Shown: positions 51,569-61,193, numbered from the stretch's first letter. The stretch: DNA of 64,000 nucleotides from Pantoea alhagi (GCF_002101395.1 NZ_CP019706.1:2170001-2234000); one strand, 5' to 3'. A program made the numbers and translations. The notes: generated by a model from the letters alone, not told the origin.

Positions 51569-52189
51569 CTAGTTCATCCAGCGATTATTTTGTTTGCGAC
51601 GAGGGATCATATGCGGCAACAGCAGACCCAGCAGCAGACCTACGCCCGCTACGCCACCGCCATACATAAACCATTGCATAATGATGGTGCGCTGTTTGTC
51701 ATCAAGCTGCACGTTGGCGGCGTTAACCTTTTTCTGCGCTACGATCAGCTGGTTGCGCAGCTGCTGATTTTCTTCCTTCAGACCGTTAATTACGGTATCG
51801 CTGGCCGCTACTTTTTTCTGCATATCCGCCGTGCGCTGGTTCCAGCTGCCGTCGATATTAGCCAGCTTATCGGTAAGATCTTTTACCTGTTGTTCCAGCT
51901 GCGGTACGCGCGTACGCAGGCTGGGTTCAATGCTTAGCTGCGCCAGCGGGATCCAGTTGGTTTTACCCTCTGCGTCGCGAATCTGACCATACTGAGTCGC
52001 ATTATTGGTTTGCAGCAGAGTGACCTGCTCACCCGCGTTCAGTTTGCCAACCAGGCGATATTGATCGCCCGGACCGCTACGAACCCAGGTCGATAATTCA
52101 TCAGAAATATACCGTTTTTCTTCGGCGTGGGCGGGAGCTGTAACGCTGAAAGCCAGCAAAGTCAGGCCAATAAAGTGTGATTTTTTCAT
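51569..52189 (-). CDS. ygiM: YgiM, SH3-domain membrane-anchored protein
   Basis: 206 residues, equal to E. coli YgiM. Signal peptide (1-22, ending APAHA), bacterial SH3 domain (about 25-85, STWVRSGPGDQYRLVG), a coiled coil (about 90-165) and a C-terminal membrane helix (about 170-192), ending in a basic RRKQNNRWMN tail. Role is unclear; the SH3 fold suggests cell-wall contact. The start at 52189 is set by the signal peptide; the frame runs back to 52252. It is divergent from ygiF. Confidence 0.93.
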   Translation of the reverse strand: MKKSHFIGLTLLAFSVTAPAHAEEKRYISDELSTWVRSGPGDQYRLVGKLNAGEQVTLLQTNNATQYGQIRDAEGKTNWIPLAQLSIEPSLRTRVPQLEQQVKDLTDKLANIDGSWNQRTADMQKKVAASDTVINGLKEENQQLRNQLIVAQKKVNAANVQLDDKQRTIIMQWFMYGGGVAGVGLLLGLLLPHMIPRRKQNNRWMN

Positions 52190-52397
52190 TCGATGTCGTT
52201 TTTTCATCTGTTCCGGAAAAATTTTAGGGCACAGTCTGGATAGGCTACGCAAAAATCTGAATGAGAACTATCCTGGTCTCAGACTGATGCGGCCAGGCTC
52301 GCGAAAGCATAATAAAGCAGAGACAGCAGCAGGTTATCTGCATTACTCTTCGGTTTATACCTGATATCTGTGCCAGTGAAAGATTGAATGAAAAATT

Positions 52398-53702
52398 ATG
52401 ACCATTGAAATCGAGTTAAAGTTCATTGCCACGCCGCAGGCGGCGGATCGTCTGGGTAGCCAGCTGGCTGCCTGGCCTCACCAATACAGTGCCCCGTTGG
52501 CCCTGTCCAACATCTACTATGAAACGCCGGATAACCAGCTACGGCGCTGGGATATGGGCCTGCGCATCCGCAGCATCGGCGAAAAATATGAAATGACGCT
52601 GAAAGCGGCTGGAAAGACAATCGGCGGGCTGCATCAGCGCCCGGAATACAATGTTGAGCTAACCCAACCCGAACTGGATATCGCGCGTCTTCCGGCAGAG
52701 ATCTGGCCCGATGAGTGCGATCTCAGTGCGTTGCAGCAGCAGCTTAAGCCGTTGTTTACCACCCATTTCAACCGTGAACGTTGGCTGGTTACCTATGGAA
52801 ACAGCCAAATTGAGGTGGCTCTCGATCGCGGCGAGGTGAGCGCAGGTGACCTCAGCGAACCGTTACAAGAGATCGAACTGGAGCTGAAACAGGGCGATCT
52901 GGCTGATGTGCTGGCGCTGGCCGCTGAGTTGGGTAAGGCTGAAGGGTTACGGCTCGGCAGCCTGAGCAAAGCGGCACGCGGCTACTGGCTGGCGCAGGGG
53001 AAACCGCAGCAGCCAGTGCGCTCGCTGCCGATCCTGCAGGTGAAACCCAAAGCCACGGTAGAAGAGGGCATGCAGGCGGCATTAACGCTGGCGCTAAAGC
53101 AATGGCAGTATCATGAGGAGCTATGGCTGCACGATGAGCCAGCGGCGCGCGATGCGATTCTGGAAGCGCTGGAAACTGTCCGCCAGACCTTGTCGCTATT
53201 CGGTGCGCTGGTGCCGCGTAAGGCCAGCAACGCGCTGCGTCAAAAACTGACCAGCCTGATTGAAACGCTGGAAAATGAGCAGCCAACAGCGCAAGCCTTT
53301 TGTTACAGCCCGCAATGGCTGGATGCCCAACTGACCTTTTCCGGCTGGCTGATTAACGCCGGCTGGCGTCCCTTTATTGAGCCGAAAAACGCCGCGCGCC
53401 TTCAGGGTTCTTTTAAGCGCTTCGCTGATATTATGCTGGGACGCGTGGCAGCCGATCTGAAAGAAACCTTCACCACGATCCGCCAGCATAACGAGTATCT
53501 GGATAAACTGGCGCGTCTGTCACGCCAGCTGCTGGCCGTTCGCCTGCTGGCAGGGGCTTACCCGCAGCATGAGGTAGAAAACTGGCTACAGCCCTGGCAA
53601 CAGCTGGCGCAGGCGATTCATGCAGATCGCTATCACGAACTGGATATGCTGTGCCGCCAGGCGCTGAGACAGCCCGCATTTTGGCTTAACGGCAACGTCT
53701 GA
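52398..53702 (+). CDS. ygiF: YgiF, inorganic triphosphatase (CYTH + CHAD)
   Basis: 434 residues (E. coli 433). The N-terminal CYTH domain starts IEIELKFIA (ExExK signature) and the C-terminal CHAD domain (about 220-430) has conserved His and Arg/Lys helices. It hydrolyses inorganic tripolyphosphate. First gene of the ygiF-glnE-hldE cluster; glnE begins 19 bases later. Confidence 0.95.
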   Translation: MTIEIELKFIATPQAADRLGSQLAAWPHQYSAPLALSNIYYETPDNQLRRWDMGLRIRSIGEKYEMTLKAAGKTIGGLHQRPEYNVELTQPELDIARLPAEIWPDECDLSALQQQLKPLFTTHFNRERWLVTYGNSQIEVALDRGEVSAGDLSEPLQEIELELKQGDLADVLALAAELGKAEGLRLGSLSKAARGYWLAQGKPQQPVRSLPILQVKPKATVEEGMQAALTLALKQWQYHEELWLHDEPAARDAILEALETVRQTLSLFGALVPRKASNALRQKLTSLIETLENEQPTAQAFCYSPQWLDAQLTFSGWLINAGWRPFIEPKNAARLQGSFKRFADIMLGRVAADLKETFTTIRQHNEYLDKLARLSRQLLAVRLLAGAYPQHEVENWLQPWQQLAQAIHADRYHELDMLCRQALRQPAFWLNGNV

Positions 53703-53721
53703 TTATTTTCAGGGAGAAGCT

Positions 53722-56580
53722 ATGCTGCCAACCTTAACCGGACCGCTGCCCGAGCTGCTGCAGCAACAGGCAGAGAAAACGGCGGAGCGGCTGGAACGCC
53801 CGCTGACCTCACTCACTTTGCAACAGCAGGCGATGCTGGCCTTCAGCGATTTTGTCGCGGATAGCCTGCAACAGCATCCGGAGTGGTGGCAGCAGCTAAC
53901 GCAGCAGCCCCCGCAGTCGGATGAATGGCAACACTATGCCGACTGGCTCAATGAGCAGTTGCAAACGGTAACGGATGAAGCAGCGCTAATGCGCCAGCTA
54001 CGCCTGTTCCGACGCTGGATGATGGTCCGTATCGCCTGGATGCAGACCACGGGGGAAAGCGCTACGGAAGCCACGCTTCACCAGTTAAGCGTACTGGCTG
54101 AAACGCTGATTGTTGCCGCGCGGGACTGGCTGTGGCAGGCCTGCTGCAAAGATTTCGGCACCCCATGCAACGCGGCGGGCGAACCGCAGCCGCTACTGAT
54201 TTTGGGCATGGGGAAATTGGGCGGCGGCGAGCTGAATTTCTCTTCCGATATCGATCTGATTTTTGTCTGGCCGGAAAATGGATCGACCCGTGGCGGACGG
54301 CGTGAGCTGGACAACGCACAATTTTTTACCCGCCTGGGCCAGCGCTTAATCAAAGTGCTCGATCAGCCCACGGCGGATGGCTTTGTCTATCGGGTCGATA
54401 TGCGGCTGCGGCCTTTCGGCGACAGCGGACCGCTGGTGCTTAGCTTCGCGGCGCTGGAGGATTATTACCAGGAACAGGGACGCGACTGGGAACGTTACGC
54501 CATGGTGAAGGCGCGGCTGATGGGCAACAGTGAGGATCGCTGGAGCCAGGAACTGCAGCAGATGCTGCGGCCTTTTATCTATCGCCGCTACATCGATTTC
54601 AGCGTTATTCAGTCATTGCGTAATATGAAAGGCATGATTGCCCGTGAAGTGCGCCGGCGCGGCCTGAAAGACAATATCAAACTGGGAGCCGGTGGAATTC
54701 GGGAAAGCGAGTTCATCGTACAGGTATTCCAGCTGATTCGCGGCGGACGTGAGCGCACGCTTCAACAACGTGCGCTACTGCCAACGCTTTGCGCCATTGA
54801 AGAACTGCATCTATTGACGCAGCCGCAGGTTAGCGCGCTACGTGAAGCCTATCTGTTTTTACGCCGCTTAGAGAACCTGTTACAGAGCATCGCCGATGAG
54901 CAAACGCAAACGCTGCCGACAGATGCGTTAAATCAGGCGCGGCTTGCCTGGGCAATGGGCTTTGAATCCTGGGTGGCATTGCATCAGGCGCTGGAAGAGC
55001 AGATGGCGCAGGTGCGGCTTATTTTTAATGAGCTGATCGGTGAGGATACGCCGGACAGCGCAGAAGAAAGCGAAAACCAGGGCATGACCGAGCTTTGGCT
55101 TGATAAGCTCGAGCAAAGCGATCTGGAGGCTTTGCTGGCCCATCTTGATGAGCCAGGCCGTCAGCATCTTTCACGCACGCTGAATGCGTTTCGTCAGGAT
55201 GTGGATAAGCGAACTATTGGCCCGCGTGGCCGCCTGGCGCTCGATCAGTTGATGCCGCGTTTGCTGCATGAAGTTTGTGCCCGTGCCGATGCGGATATGA
55301 CTCTGCAGCGGTTGATTCCATTGCTGCTGGGCGTGGTGACACGAACCACCTATCTTGAACTGCTGACGGAGTCGCCTGGCGCGCTCAAGCAGCTTATCCG
55401 GTTGTGCGCCGCCTCGCCAATGATTGCCAGCAAACTGGCCCGCTACCCGCTTCTGCTGGATGAACTGCTCGATCCCTCCACGCTTTATCAGCCCACCGCA
55501 ACGGATGCCTATCGTGATGAGCTGCGGCAGTATCTGCTGCGTATCCCGGAAGATGATGAAGAGCAGCAACTGGAAGCGCTGCGTCAGTTTAAACAGGTAC
55601 AGCATCTGCGTATTGCCGCAGCGGATATAGCAGGAACGCTGCCGGTAATGAAAGTGAGCGATCATCTGACCTGGCTGGCCGAAGCAATTATTCAGGCGGT
55701 CGTACATCAGGCGTGGAATATGATGGAACAGCGCTACGGACGCCCCTCGCATCTGCAGCAGGGCGATCGCGGCTTCGCCGTGGTTGGTTACGGCAAGCTG
55801 GGCGGCTGGGAGCTGGGCTACAGCTCCGATCTTGATCTGGTGTTTTTGCATGACTGTCCAGCTGATGCGGTTACCGACGGCGAACGCGCTATTGATGGTC
55901 GCCAGTTTTACTTACGTCTGGCGCAGCGGATCATGCACCTTTTCAGCACCCGCACCGCATCCGGAATATTGTATGAAGTGGATGCACGTCTACGGCCTTC
56001 CGGCTCGGCTGGCATGCTGGTAAGCACGCTGGACGCGTTTGAAGAGTACCAGCGTAACGATGCCTGGACGTGGGAGCATCAGGCGCTGGTCAGGGCCCGA
56101 ATCGTATATGGCGAGCCGGGGCTAAGTCAGCGCTTTGAAACGATCCGCCGGGAAACGCTCTGTTTACCGCGCGATGCCGCAACGTTACAAACCGAAGTGC
56201 GCGAAATGCGTGAAAAAATGTATGCTCACCTGAGCCATAAGCACAAAGGCCGATGGGACATTAAAGCGGATGAAGGCGGCATTACTGATATTGAATTTAT
56301 TACGCAATATCTGGTGCTGCGCTATGCGGCGCAGGAGCCTAAGCTGACCGGATGGTCTGATAATGTACGCATCCTTGAACTGCTGGCGCGGCATAACAAA
56401 ATAACGCCACAGGAAGCGCAAGCGCTCACCCAGGCTTACGTTACGTTGCGTGATGAGCTGCATCATCTGGCGCTGCAGGAGCAGGCGGGGCACGTCGCGA
56501 TGGAGTCTTTTATGCGCGAGCGGCAGACGGTTCAGGAGAGCTGGCAGCGCTGGCTGCAAACCTTGCCAGCTGAGCGCTGA
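53722..56580 (+). CDS. glnE: Glutamine synthetase adenylyltransferase/deadenylase
   Basis: 952 residues (E. coli 946). Two nucleotidyltransferase domains are visible: the N-terminal deadenylase (GMGKLGGGELNFSSDIDLIF, about 157-176) and the C-terminal adenylase (GYGKLGGWELGYSSDLDLVF, about 691-710). It adds or removes AMP on glutamine synthetase under PII control. The AGGGAGAAGCT ribosome-binding site lies just upstream of the ATG. Confidence 0.97.
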   Translation: MLPTLTGPLPELLQQQAEKTAERLERPLTSLTLQQQAMLAFSDFVADSLQQHPEWWQQLTQQPPQSDEWQHYADWLNEQLQTVTDEAALMRQLRLFRRWMMVRIAWMQTTGESATEATLHQLSVLAETLIVAARDWLWQACCKDFGTPCNAAGEPQPLLILGMGKLGGGELNFSSDIDLIFVWPENGSTRGGRRELDNAQFFTRLGQRLIKVLDQPTADGFVYRVDMRLRPFGDSGPLVLSFAALEDYYQEQGRDWERYAMVKARLMGNSEDRWSQELQQMLRPFIYRRYIDFSVIQSLRNMKGMIAREVRRRGLKDNIKLGAGGIRESEFIVQVFQLIRGGRERTLQQRALLPTLCAIEELHLLTQPQVSALREAYLFLRRLENLLQSIADEQTQTLPTDALNQARLAWAMGFESWVALHQALEEQMAQVRLIFNELIGEDTPDSAEESENQGMTELWLDKLEQSDLEALLAHLDEPGRQHLSRTLNAFRQDVDKRTIGPRGRLALDQLMPRLLHEVCARADADMTLQRLIPLLLGVVTRTTYLELLTESPGALKQLIRLCAASPMIASKLARYPLLLDELLDPSTLYQPTATDAYRDELRQYLLRIPEDDEEQQLEALRQFKQVQHLRIAAADIAGTLPVMKVSDHLTWLAEAIIQAVVHQAWNMMEQRYGRPSHLQQGDRGFAVVGYGKLGGWELGYSSDLDLVFLHDCPADAVTDGERAIDGRQFYLRLAQRIMHLFSTRTASGILYEVDARLRPSGSAGMLVSTLDAFEEYQRNDAWTWEHQALVRARIVYGEPGLSQRFETIRRETLCLPRDAATLQTEVREMREKMYAHLSHKHKGRWDIKADEGGITDIEFITQYLVLRYAAQEPKLTGWSDNVRILELLARHNKITPQEAQALTQAYVTLRDELHHLALQEQAGHVAMESFMRERQTVQESWQRWLQTLPAER

Positions 56581-56666
56581 AAGAAGCGCCACTGGCGGCG
56601 CAGCGTTTTAACCGAGCTGTGTTATTATCGCGCGCAATATTTTTACTGCAGTCTGGAGTCTCTGTA

Positions 56667-58088
56667 ATGAAAGTGACACTGCCCGAATTTAACCGTGCAG
56701 AAGTGCTGGTCGTCGGCGATGTGATGCTGGATCGCTACTGGTATGGTCCTACCAGCCGTATTTCACCGGAAGCGCCGGTGCCGGTAGTGAAAGTGGACAA
56801 CGTCGAAGAGCGCCCTGGCGGAGCGGCTAACGTAGCGATGAACATCGCCGCGCTGGGTGCGTCGTCGCGTCTTATCGGCCTGACGGGCATTGATGATGCC
56901 GCCCGTGCTCTGGGCGTCAGCCTGCAAAACGTCAATGTAAAATGTGATTTTGTGGCGCTGCCAACGCATCCTACTATTACCAAACTGCGTGTGCTTTCCC
57001 GTAACCAGCAGCTCATCCGGCTTGATTTTGAAGAGGGATTTGCCGATATCGATCCTGAGCCGCTTCATCAGCGTATTGCTGCGGCGCTGCCACATTCCGG
57101 GGCGCTGGTGCTCTCCGATTACGCTAAAGGGGCGCTGGCCAGTGTGCAGCAGATGATCCAGCTGGCGCGTGCGGCAAACGTGCCGGTGCTGGTGGATCCC
57201 AAAGGCACCGATTTTGAACGCTACCGTGGCGCGACGCTGCTGACGCCGAACCTCTCTGAGTTCGAAGCCGTGGTAGGTAAATGTCAGAATGAGGCGCAGA
57301 TTGTTGAGCGTGGCATGCAGCTGGTGGCGGACTATGAGCTGTCGGCGCTGCTGGTAACCCGCTCTGAAAACGGCATGACGCTGTTACAGCCGGGCAAAGC
57401 CCCGCTGCATTTACCAACGCAGGCGCAGGAAGTTTATGATGTGACCGGCGCAGGCGATACCGTGATTGGCGTGCTGGCCGCCTCGCTGGCGTCAGGCGAC
57501 GATCTTGAGGCCGCCTGTTTCCTGGCTAACGCTGCGGCTGGCGTGGTGGTAGGCAAACTGGGTACCTCGACCGTATCGCCCGTTGAGCTGGAAAACGCCA
57601 TTCATGCACGTCCGGAAAGCGGCTTCGGTATTATGAATGAAGCCCAGCTCAGGGAAGCGGTTGCGTTGGCTCGTCAGCGTGGTGAAAAAGTGGTTATGAC
57701 CAACGGCGTATTTGACATTCTGCATGCCGGTCACGTCTCCTATTTATCAAATGCACGTAAGCTGGGCGATCGGCTGATTGTGGCGGTTAACAGCGATGCG
57801 TCGACCCGACGCCTGAAAGGCGACAGCCGCCCGGTCAATCCGCTGGAAAATCGCATGATTGTGCTGGGAGCGCTGGAGTCGGTCGACTGGGTAGTCTCTT
57901 TTGAAGAGGATACGCCGCAGCGGCTGATTGCGGGCATTCTGCCCGATCTGCTGGTGAAAGGCGGCGACTATAAGCCAGAAGAGATCGCCGGTAGCGAAGA
58001 GGTTTGGGCTAACGGAGGCGAAGTACGCGTGCTGAACTTTGAGGACGGTATTTCTACTACCAATATCATTAAGCGGATTCGTTCCTGA
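56667..58088 (+). CDS. hldE: Bifunctional heptose kinase/adenylyltransferase HldE
   Basis: 473 residues (E. coli 477). The N-terminal kinase (PfkB fold, about 1-320) has RPGGAANVAMNIAALGA and VTGAGDTVIGVLAAS. The C-terminal nucleotidyltransferase (about 340-473) has FDILHAGHVSYL. It makes ADP-heptose for the lipopolysaccharide core. The ATG at 56667 has GGAG nine bases upstream. It lies 86 bases after glnE, as in E. coli. Confidence 0.97.
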   Translation: MKVTLPEFNRAEVLVVGDVMLDRYWYGPTSRISPEAPVPVVKVDNVEERPGGAANVAMNIAALGASSRLIGLTGIDDAARALGVSLQNVNVKCDFVALPTHPTITKLRVLSRNQQLIRLDFEEGFADIDPEPLHQRIAAALPHSGALVLSDYAKGALASVQQMIQLARAANVPVLVDPKGTDFERYRGATLLTPNLSEFEAVVGKCQNEAQIVERGMQLVADYELSALLVTRSENGMTLLQPGKAPLHLPTQAQEVYDVTGAGDTVIGVLAASLASGDDLEAACFLANAAAGVVVGKLGTSTVSPVELENAIHARPESGFGIMNEAQLREAVALARQRGEKVVMTNGVFDILHAGHVSYLSNARKLGDRLIVAVNSDASTRRLKGDSRPVNPLENRMIVLGALESVDWVVSFEEDTPQRLIAGILPDLLVKGGDYKPEEIAGSEEVWANGGEVRVLNFEDGISTTNIIKRIRS

Positions 58089-58107
58089 GTACAGGCAACA
58101 AACAGAA

Positions 58108-58135
58108 CGGCAGGTTAAGAAAATTTAACCTGCCG
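58108..58135. terminator. hldE/ubiK terminator
   Basis: An 11-bp stem CGGCAGGTTAA/TTAACCTGCCG with a 6-base loop between the convergent hldE and ubiK. T tract is weak (GGCTTGTT). Confidence 0.72.
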
Positions 58136-58141
58136 GGCTTG

Positions 58142-58618
58142 TTAGCTTTTTGGATCTTCCGTTTTAACCACATCCTCTGACACAGGCGTTGCGGCTGGTG
58201 ATGTCGGTGCTGCTGCAGGCGTTGCAGTTGATGCCGGCGTTGCAGCAGGGGAGGTTGGCGGCGCAGTAACGGTATTTGTTTGCGTTGCCGGTGTGGAGAA
58301 CGTATTAGCTGGCGTTGACGGTGTGGCCTGTGCCGGCGTGGCCGAAGCGCTGGACGCGGCTGGCGTCGAAGCATTCCCGCTCTGGCTTTCCAGCGCAGCC
58401 AGGCGCTGCTCCAGGACCGCCAGCTTCTCACGGGTGCGTAGCAGCACCTGCGTCTGCACATCAAACTCTTCGCGGTTTACCAGATCCATACGCGTCAGCT
58501 GCGCCTGCAGGACCTGGCGGATTTTCTTCTCAACGTCATCGCCAAATTCGCGAATGCCTTTTGGCATTGCTTCATGTACCTGACGAGCAAGTTGTTCAAT
58601 TTTTTTCGTGTCAATCAT
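58142..58618 (-). CDS. ubiK: UbiK (YqiC) ubiquinone-biosynthesis accessory factor with long Ala/Thr/Pro/Ser tail
   Basis: 158 residues against 96 in E. coli. The first 80 residues match YqiC (MIDTKKIEQLARQVHEAMPK, then a coiled coil to about 78). The last 78 are low-complexity Ala/Thr/Pro/Ser with an internal repeat PTSPAATP at 121-128 and 138-145, then an acidic end (SEDVVKTEDPKS). UbiK binds UbiJ and supports aerobic ubiquinone synthesis. The tail is an unusual expansion, probably unstructured. The start is well supported and the frame is intact. Confidence 0.92.
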   Translation of the reverse strand: MIDTKKIEQLARQVHEAMPKGIREFGDDVEKKIRQVLQAQLTRMDLVNREEFDVQTQVLLRTREKLAVLEQRLAALESQSGNASTPAASSASATPAQATPSTPANTFSTPATQTNTVTAPPTSPAATPASTATPAAAPTSPAATPVSEDVVKTEDPKS

Positions 58619-58729
58619 GGCCGTTTCCTGGTCGCAACAAAGTTAACTTAAGTGTAATCCCTGTCTGGAAAAGGATAAACCTAAAATGGCATTTGCCTGC
58701 ACAGCATAAGCATATGCTGCTATTGTGCG

Positions 58730-58758
58730 TTGCCGGGGAAGATGTTTGGCGCTATAGT
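58730..58758 (+). promoter_or_regulatory. ribB promoter
   Basis: TTGCCG (58730-58735) and TATAGT (58753-58758), spacer 17 bases, just upstream of the riboswitch. A start near 58765 fits. Confidence 0.75.
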
Positions 58759-58766
58759 AAATTCGC

Positions 58767-58914
58767 TTATTCTCAGGGCGGGGCGAAATTCCCCACCGGC
58801 GGTAAATCAGCATTCGCTGAAAGCCCGCGAGCGCTTCCCGTTTTGCGACGGAAAGGTCAGCAGATCCGGTGTAATTCCGGGGCCGACGGTTAAAGTCCGG
58901 ATGGGAGAGGATAA
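58767..58914 (+). ncRNA. FMN (RFN element) riboswitch of ribB
   Basis: The leader opens TTATTCTCAGGGCGGGG, has the conserved CCCCACCGGCGGTAA and closes with ATGGGAGAGGATAA, pairing TTATTCTC with GAGAGGATAA. These are the RFN hallmarks. FMN binding shuts ribB expression. E. coli has the same leader (the sroG small RNA). Confidence 0.96.
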
Positions 58915-59012
58915 CGGTTCTGTCGGGCACAGGCTCGCCGCGCGTTATTTTTATGCACTCCTCAAGCACGCCCTGATTCTGGTAACCACAATATTGATAA
59001 GGTTTATTTACC

Positions 59013-59669
59013 ATGAATCAGACGCTACTTTCTGAATTTGGCACGCCGGAACAGCGTGTAGAACGCGCCATCGCCGCTTTACGCGAAGGGCGTGGTGTAA
59101 TGGTGCTGGATGACGAAAATCGTGAAAATGAAGCTGACATGATTTTCGCCGCTGAAACCATGACCGTTGAGCAAATGGCTTTAACCATTCGTCACGGCAG
59201 CGGCATTGTCTGCCTGTGCATCACTGAGCAGCAACGCCAGCAGCTGGATCTGCCGATGATGGTAGAAAACAATACCAGCTCTTTTGGCACTGGCTTCACC
59301 GTTACCATCGAGGCTGCTCAGGGCGTAACCACCGGCGTTTCTGCCCAGGATCGCCTGACCACCATCCGTACCGCTATCGCCGATAACGCCCGTCCCAGCG
59401 ATTTAAATCGTCCGGGCCATGTCTTCCCTCTGCGCGCGCGCGACGGCGGCGTATTGACCCGCGGCGGTCATACTGAGGCGACGATCGATTTGGTTTCACT
59501 GGCAGGGTTTAAACCGGCCGGTGTGCTGTGTGAGCTGACCAACGACGATGGCACCATGGCCCATGCGCCAGAGGCCATTATCTTCGCCAGACAGCATAAT
59601 ATGCCGCTGGTGACGATTGAAGATCTGATCGCTTATCGACGCAATCATGAAACGCGTCAGGCAAGCTAA
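59013..59669 (+). CDS. ribB: 3,4-dihydroxy-2-butanone-4-phosphate synthase
   Basis: 218 residues (E. coli 217). The active-site motif DDENRENEADMIFAAE lies at about residues 32-47. RPGHVFPLRARDGGVLTRGGHTEA contains the conserved substrate-binding residues, and CELTNDDGTMA follows. It makes the four-carbon precursor of riboflavin from ribulose-5-phosphate. It lies 98 bases after the RFN element and ends in a strong terminator. Confidence 0.97.
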   Translation: MNQTLLSEFGTPEQRVERAIAALREGRGVMVLDDENRENEADMIFAAETMTVEQMALTIRHGSGIVCLCITEQQRQQLDLPMMVENNTSSFGTGFTVTIEAAQGVTTGVSAQDRLTTIRTAIADNARPSDLNRPGHVFPLRARDGGVLTRGGHTEATIDLVSLAGFKPAGVLCELTNDDGTMAHAPEAIIFARQHNMPLVTIEDLIAYRRNHETRQAS

Positions 59670-59692
59670 AACGCGCTGCTGCTGATAACAAT

Positions 59693-59722
59693 AAAAAAGC
59701 CGGGATAATCCCGGCTTTTTTT
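59693..59722. terminator. ribB terminator, shared with the hydrolase gene
   Basis: GCCGGGA/TCCCGGC stem with loop TAA between A6 and T7 runs. The T run touches the stop codon of the minus-strand hydrolase gene. Confidence 0.9.
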
Positions 59723-60104
59723 ATCGCTTTGCATAGAAGATATGGTTGCCTATGGCTGCCGTTTGCGCGAATGCACTGCTCCAGGCGGGCGTTACCGTTT
59801 GATTATGATAGTAGGTTGCGCCATTAGTCACATCAGAAAGCTCGCCGTTAACAATCTGGTGAGCTATCTGTTGTGCCCGCTGCCAGCTTTTATCATCTTT
59901 GGCTGGATAGCTGAACGCGTTATTTTTTAAGTGAGTCCATGAAAACTGTTTTGGTGCGTAAACAACCGGACAGATTTGCGTAACGTCCCAGTTAGCCCGA
60001 TTCATGGTTACCGATGCGACGGCTATCTGTCCTTTCAGCGGTTCCCCGCGTGCTTCGTGATATATATTCATAGCCAGACAAAGAATGGCACTCTGAACCA
60101 GCAT
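59721..60104 (-). CDS. SleB-family (Hydrolase_2) cell-wall hydrolase
   Basis: 127 residues from the ATG at 60104; the frame is open back to a TTG at 60152. The domain motif CLAMNIYHEARGEPLKGQIAVASVTMNR is at residues about 9-36, with the catalytic Glu of the HEARGE, and ATYYHNQTV and GNHIFYAKR later. It resembles SleB-type peptidoglycan lytic enzymes and phage-like endolysins. Neither start shows a signal peptide, so it may act after lysis, via a holin-like route, or be cytoplasmic. No lysis partner is visible next to it. Confidence 0.85.
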   Translation of the reverse strand: MLVQSAILCLAMNIYHEARGEPLKGQIAVASVTMNRANWDVTQICPVVYAPKQFSWTHLKNNAFSYPAKDDKSWQRAQQIAHQIVNGELSDVTNGATYYHNQTVTPAWSSAFAQTAAIGNHIFYAKR

Positions 60105-60246
60105 AGTAATTCCGTCATTAACCAGAGATAACGGGAGTTTACGAAGCGGCAAAAAGTAAAAACAGCAGACAGGTCTTGAAAATTCCCTGTTTGCGCTATG
60201 TCATTGATATATCGATGCCTGTATGAATATTTTCAGATAAATAGCA

Positions 60247-61014
60247 TTAGCCGATCCCGCTGCTTTGTAGCAGTGTCAGGCTAAACCCCATCACCGTCAT
60301 ACCGCATAAAACGCCATAGCTTGGGTTACTGTGTGGATCAATATCACGCGCCAGCGGCATCAGTTCATCAACAGAAAGCGCAACCATAATACCGGCCACG
60401 GCAGCCATAATTGCCGCAATCAACACCGGTGAAATCGCCGGGCCGAGCAGCCAGAATGCCAGTACGCCGCCAAGAATTTCCGCCATACCGGAAATACAGG
60501 CCCAGAAGAGGGCGCGCGCTTTCGAACCGGTGGCGGCATACATGGGGCCGGCAACCGCCAGACCTTCCGGAATATTGTGAATGGCTACCGCTAAGGCTAT
60601 GCCCAGCCCCAGCTCTAAATCGCTGCTGGCAGTAACAAAAGTAGCAATCCCCTCCGGGAAGTTATGCAAACTGATCCCCAGCGTCAGTAAAATCGCAGTG
60701 CGTCGCAGACTGCGCGGTGGCTGGTTAGCGGCCATTAAATCCTGCGGATGCTGATGGGGCAGCAGGCGATCAAGAGCAAAGTAACCAAGCAGGCCCAGCA
60801 GAAACATTCCGTAGCCCAATAATGGCGACATACCTGGCGTATGCAGGGCAGCGGGCAGCATTTCCATCAGAGAAATTAACAACATAATGCCTGCGGCAAA
60901 TCCCAGCGCAAATGCCAGCATACGGTTGGATGGTTTCTGGCCTATTACGCCTAAAAACGCGCCGACAAAAGTCGCAGCGCCAGCCAAAATAGTCAGAAGT
61001 AACGGAACCGACAT
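60247..61014 (-). CDS. zupT: Zinc transporter ZupT (ZIP family)
   Basis: 255 residues (E. coli 257), eight membrane segments. The ZIP signatures HNFPEGIATFV (helix 4) and HNIPEGLAVAGP (helix 5) carry the metal-binding His and Glu residues. It imports zinc and other divalent cations into the cytoplasm. The 210-base region between it and ygiC is its likely promoter site. Confidence 0.96.
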   Translation of the reverse strand: MSVPLLLTILAGAATFVGAFLGVIGQKPSNRMLAFALGFAAGIMLLISLMEMLPAALHTPGMSPLLGYGMFLLGLLGYFALDRLLPHQHPQDLMAANQPPRSLRRTAILLTLGISLHNFPEGIATFVTASSDLELGLGIALAVAIHNIPEGLAVAGPMYAATGSKARALFWACISGMAEILGGVLAFWLLGPAISPVLIAAIMAAVAGIMVALSVDELMPLARDIDPHSNPSYGVLCGMTVMGFSLTLLQSSGIG

Positions 61015-61193
61015 TACAGACCCTCGAATGATAATAATTCTTATTAAGACTATTTAAATTTAGACAAAAAGCGAGAGGGGAGTAGGTAAAGTTTTGTCTG
61101 ACCGACGCTCAAATAATTTGAACGTCGATGAAAGAGTATCGGTATGAGTATGCCAGGCATATTAATTGTACTGATAAGGTAAACCCGAAGAAT

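Noticed and set aside
55171..55851. 226-codon open frame opposite glnE
   Set aside because: Entirely antisense to a conserved part of glnE; no protein family recognised.
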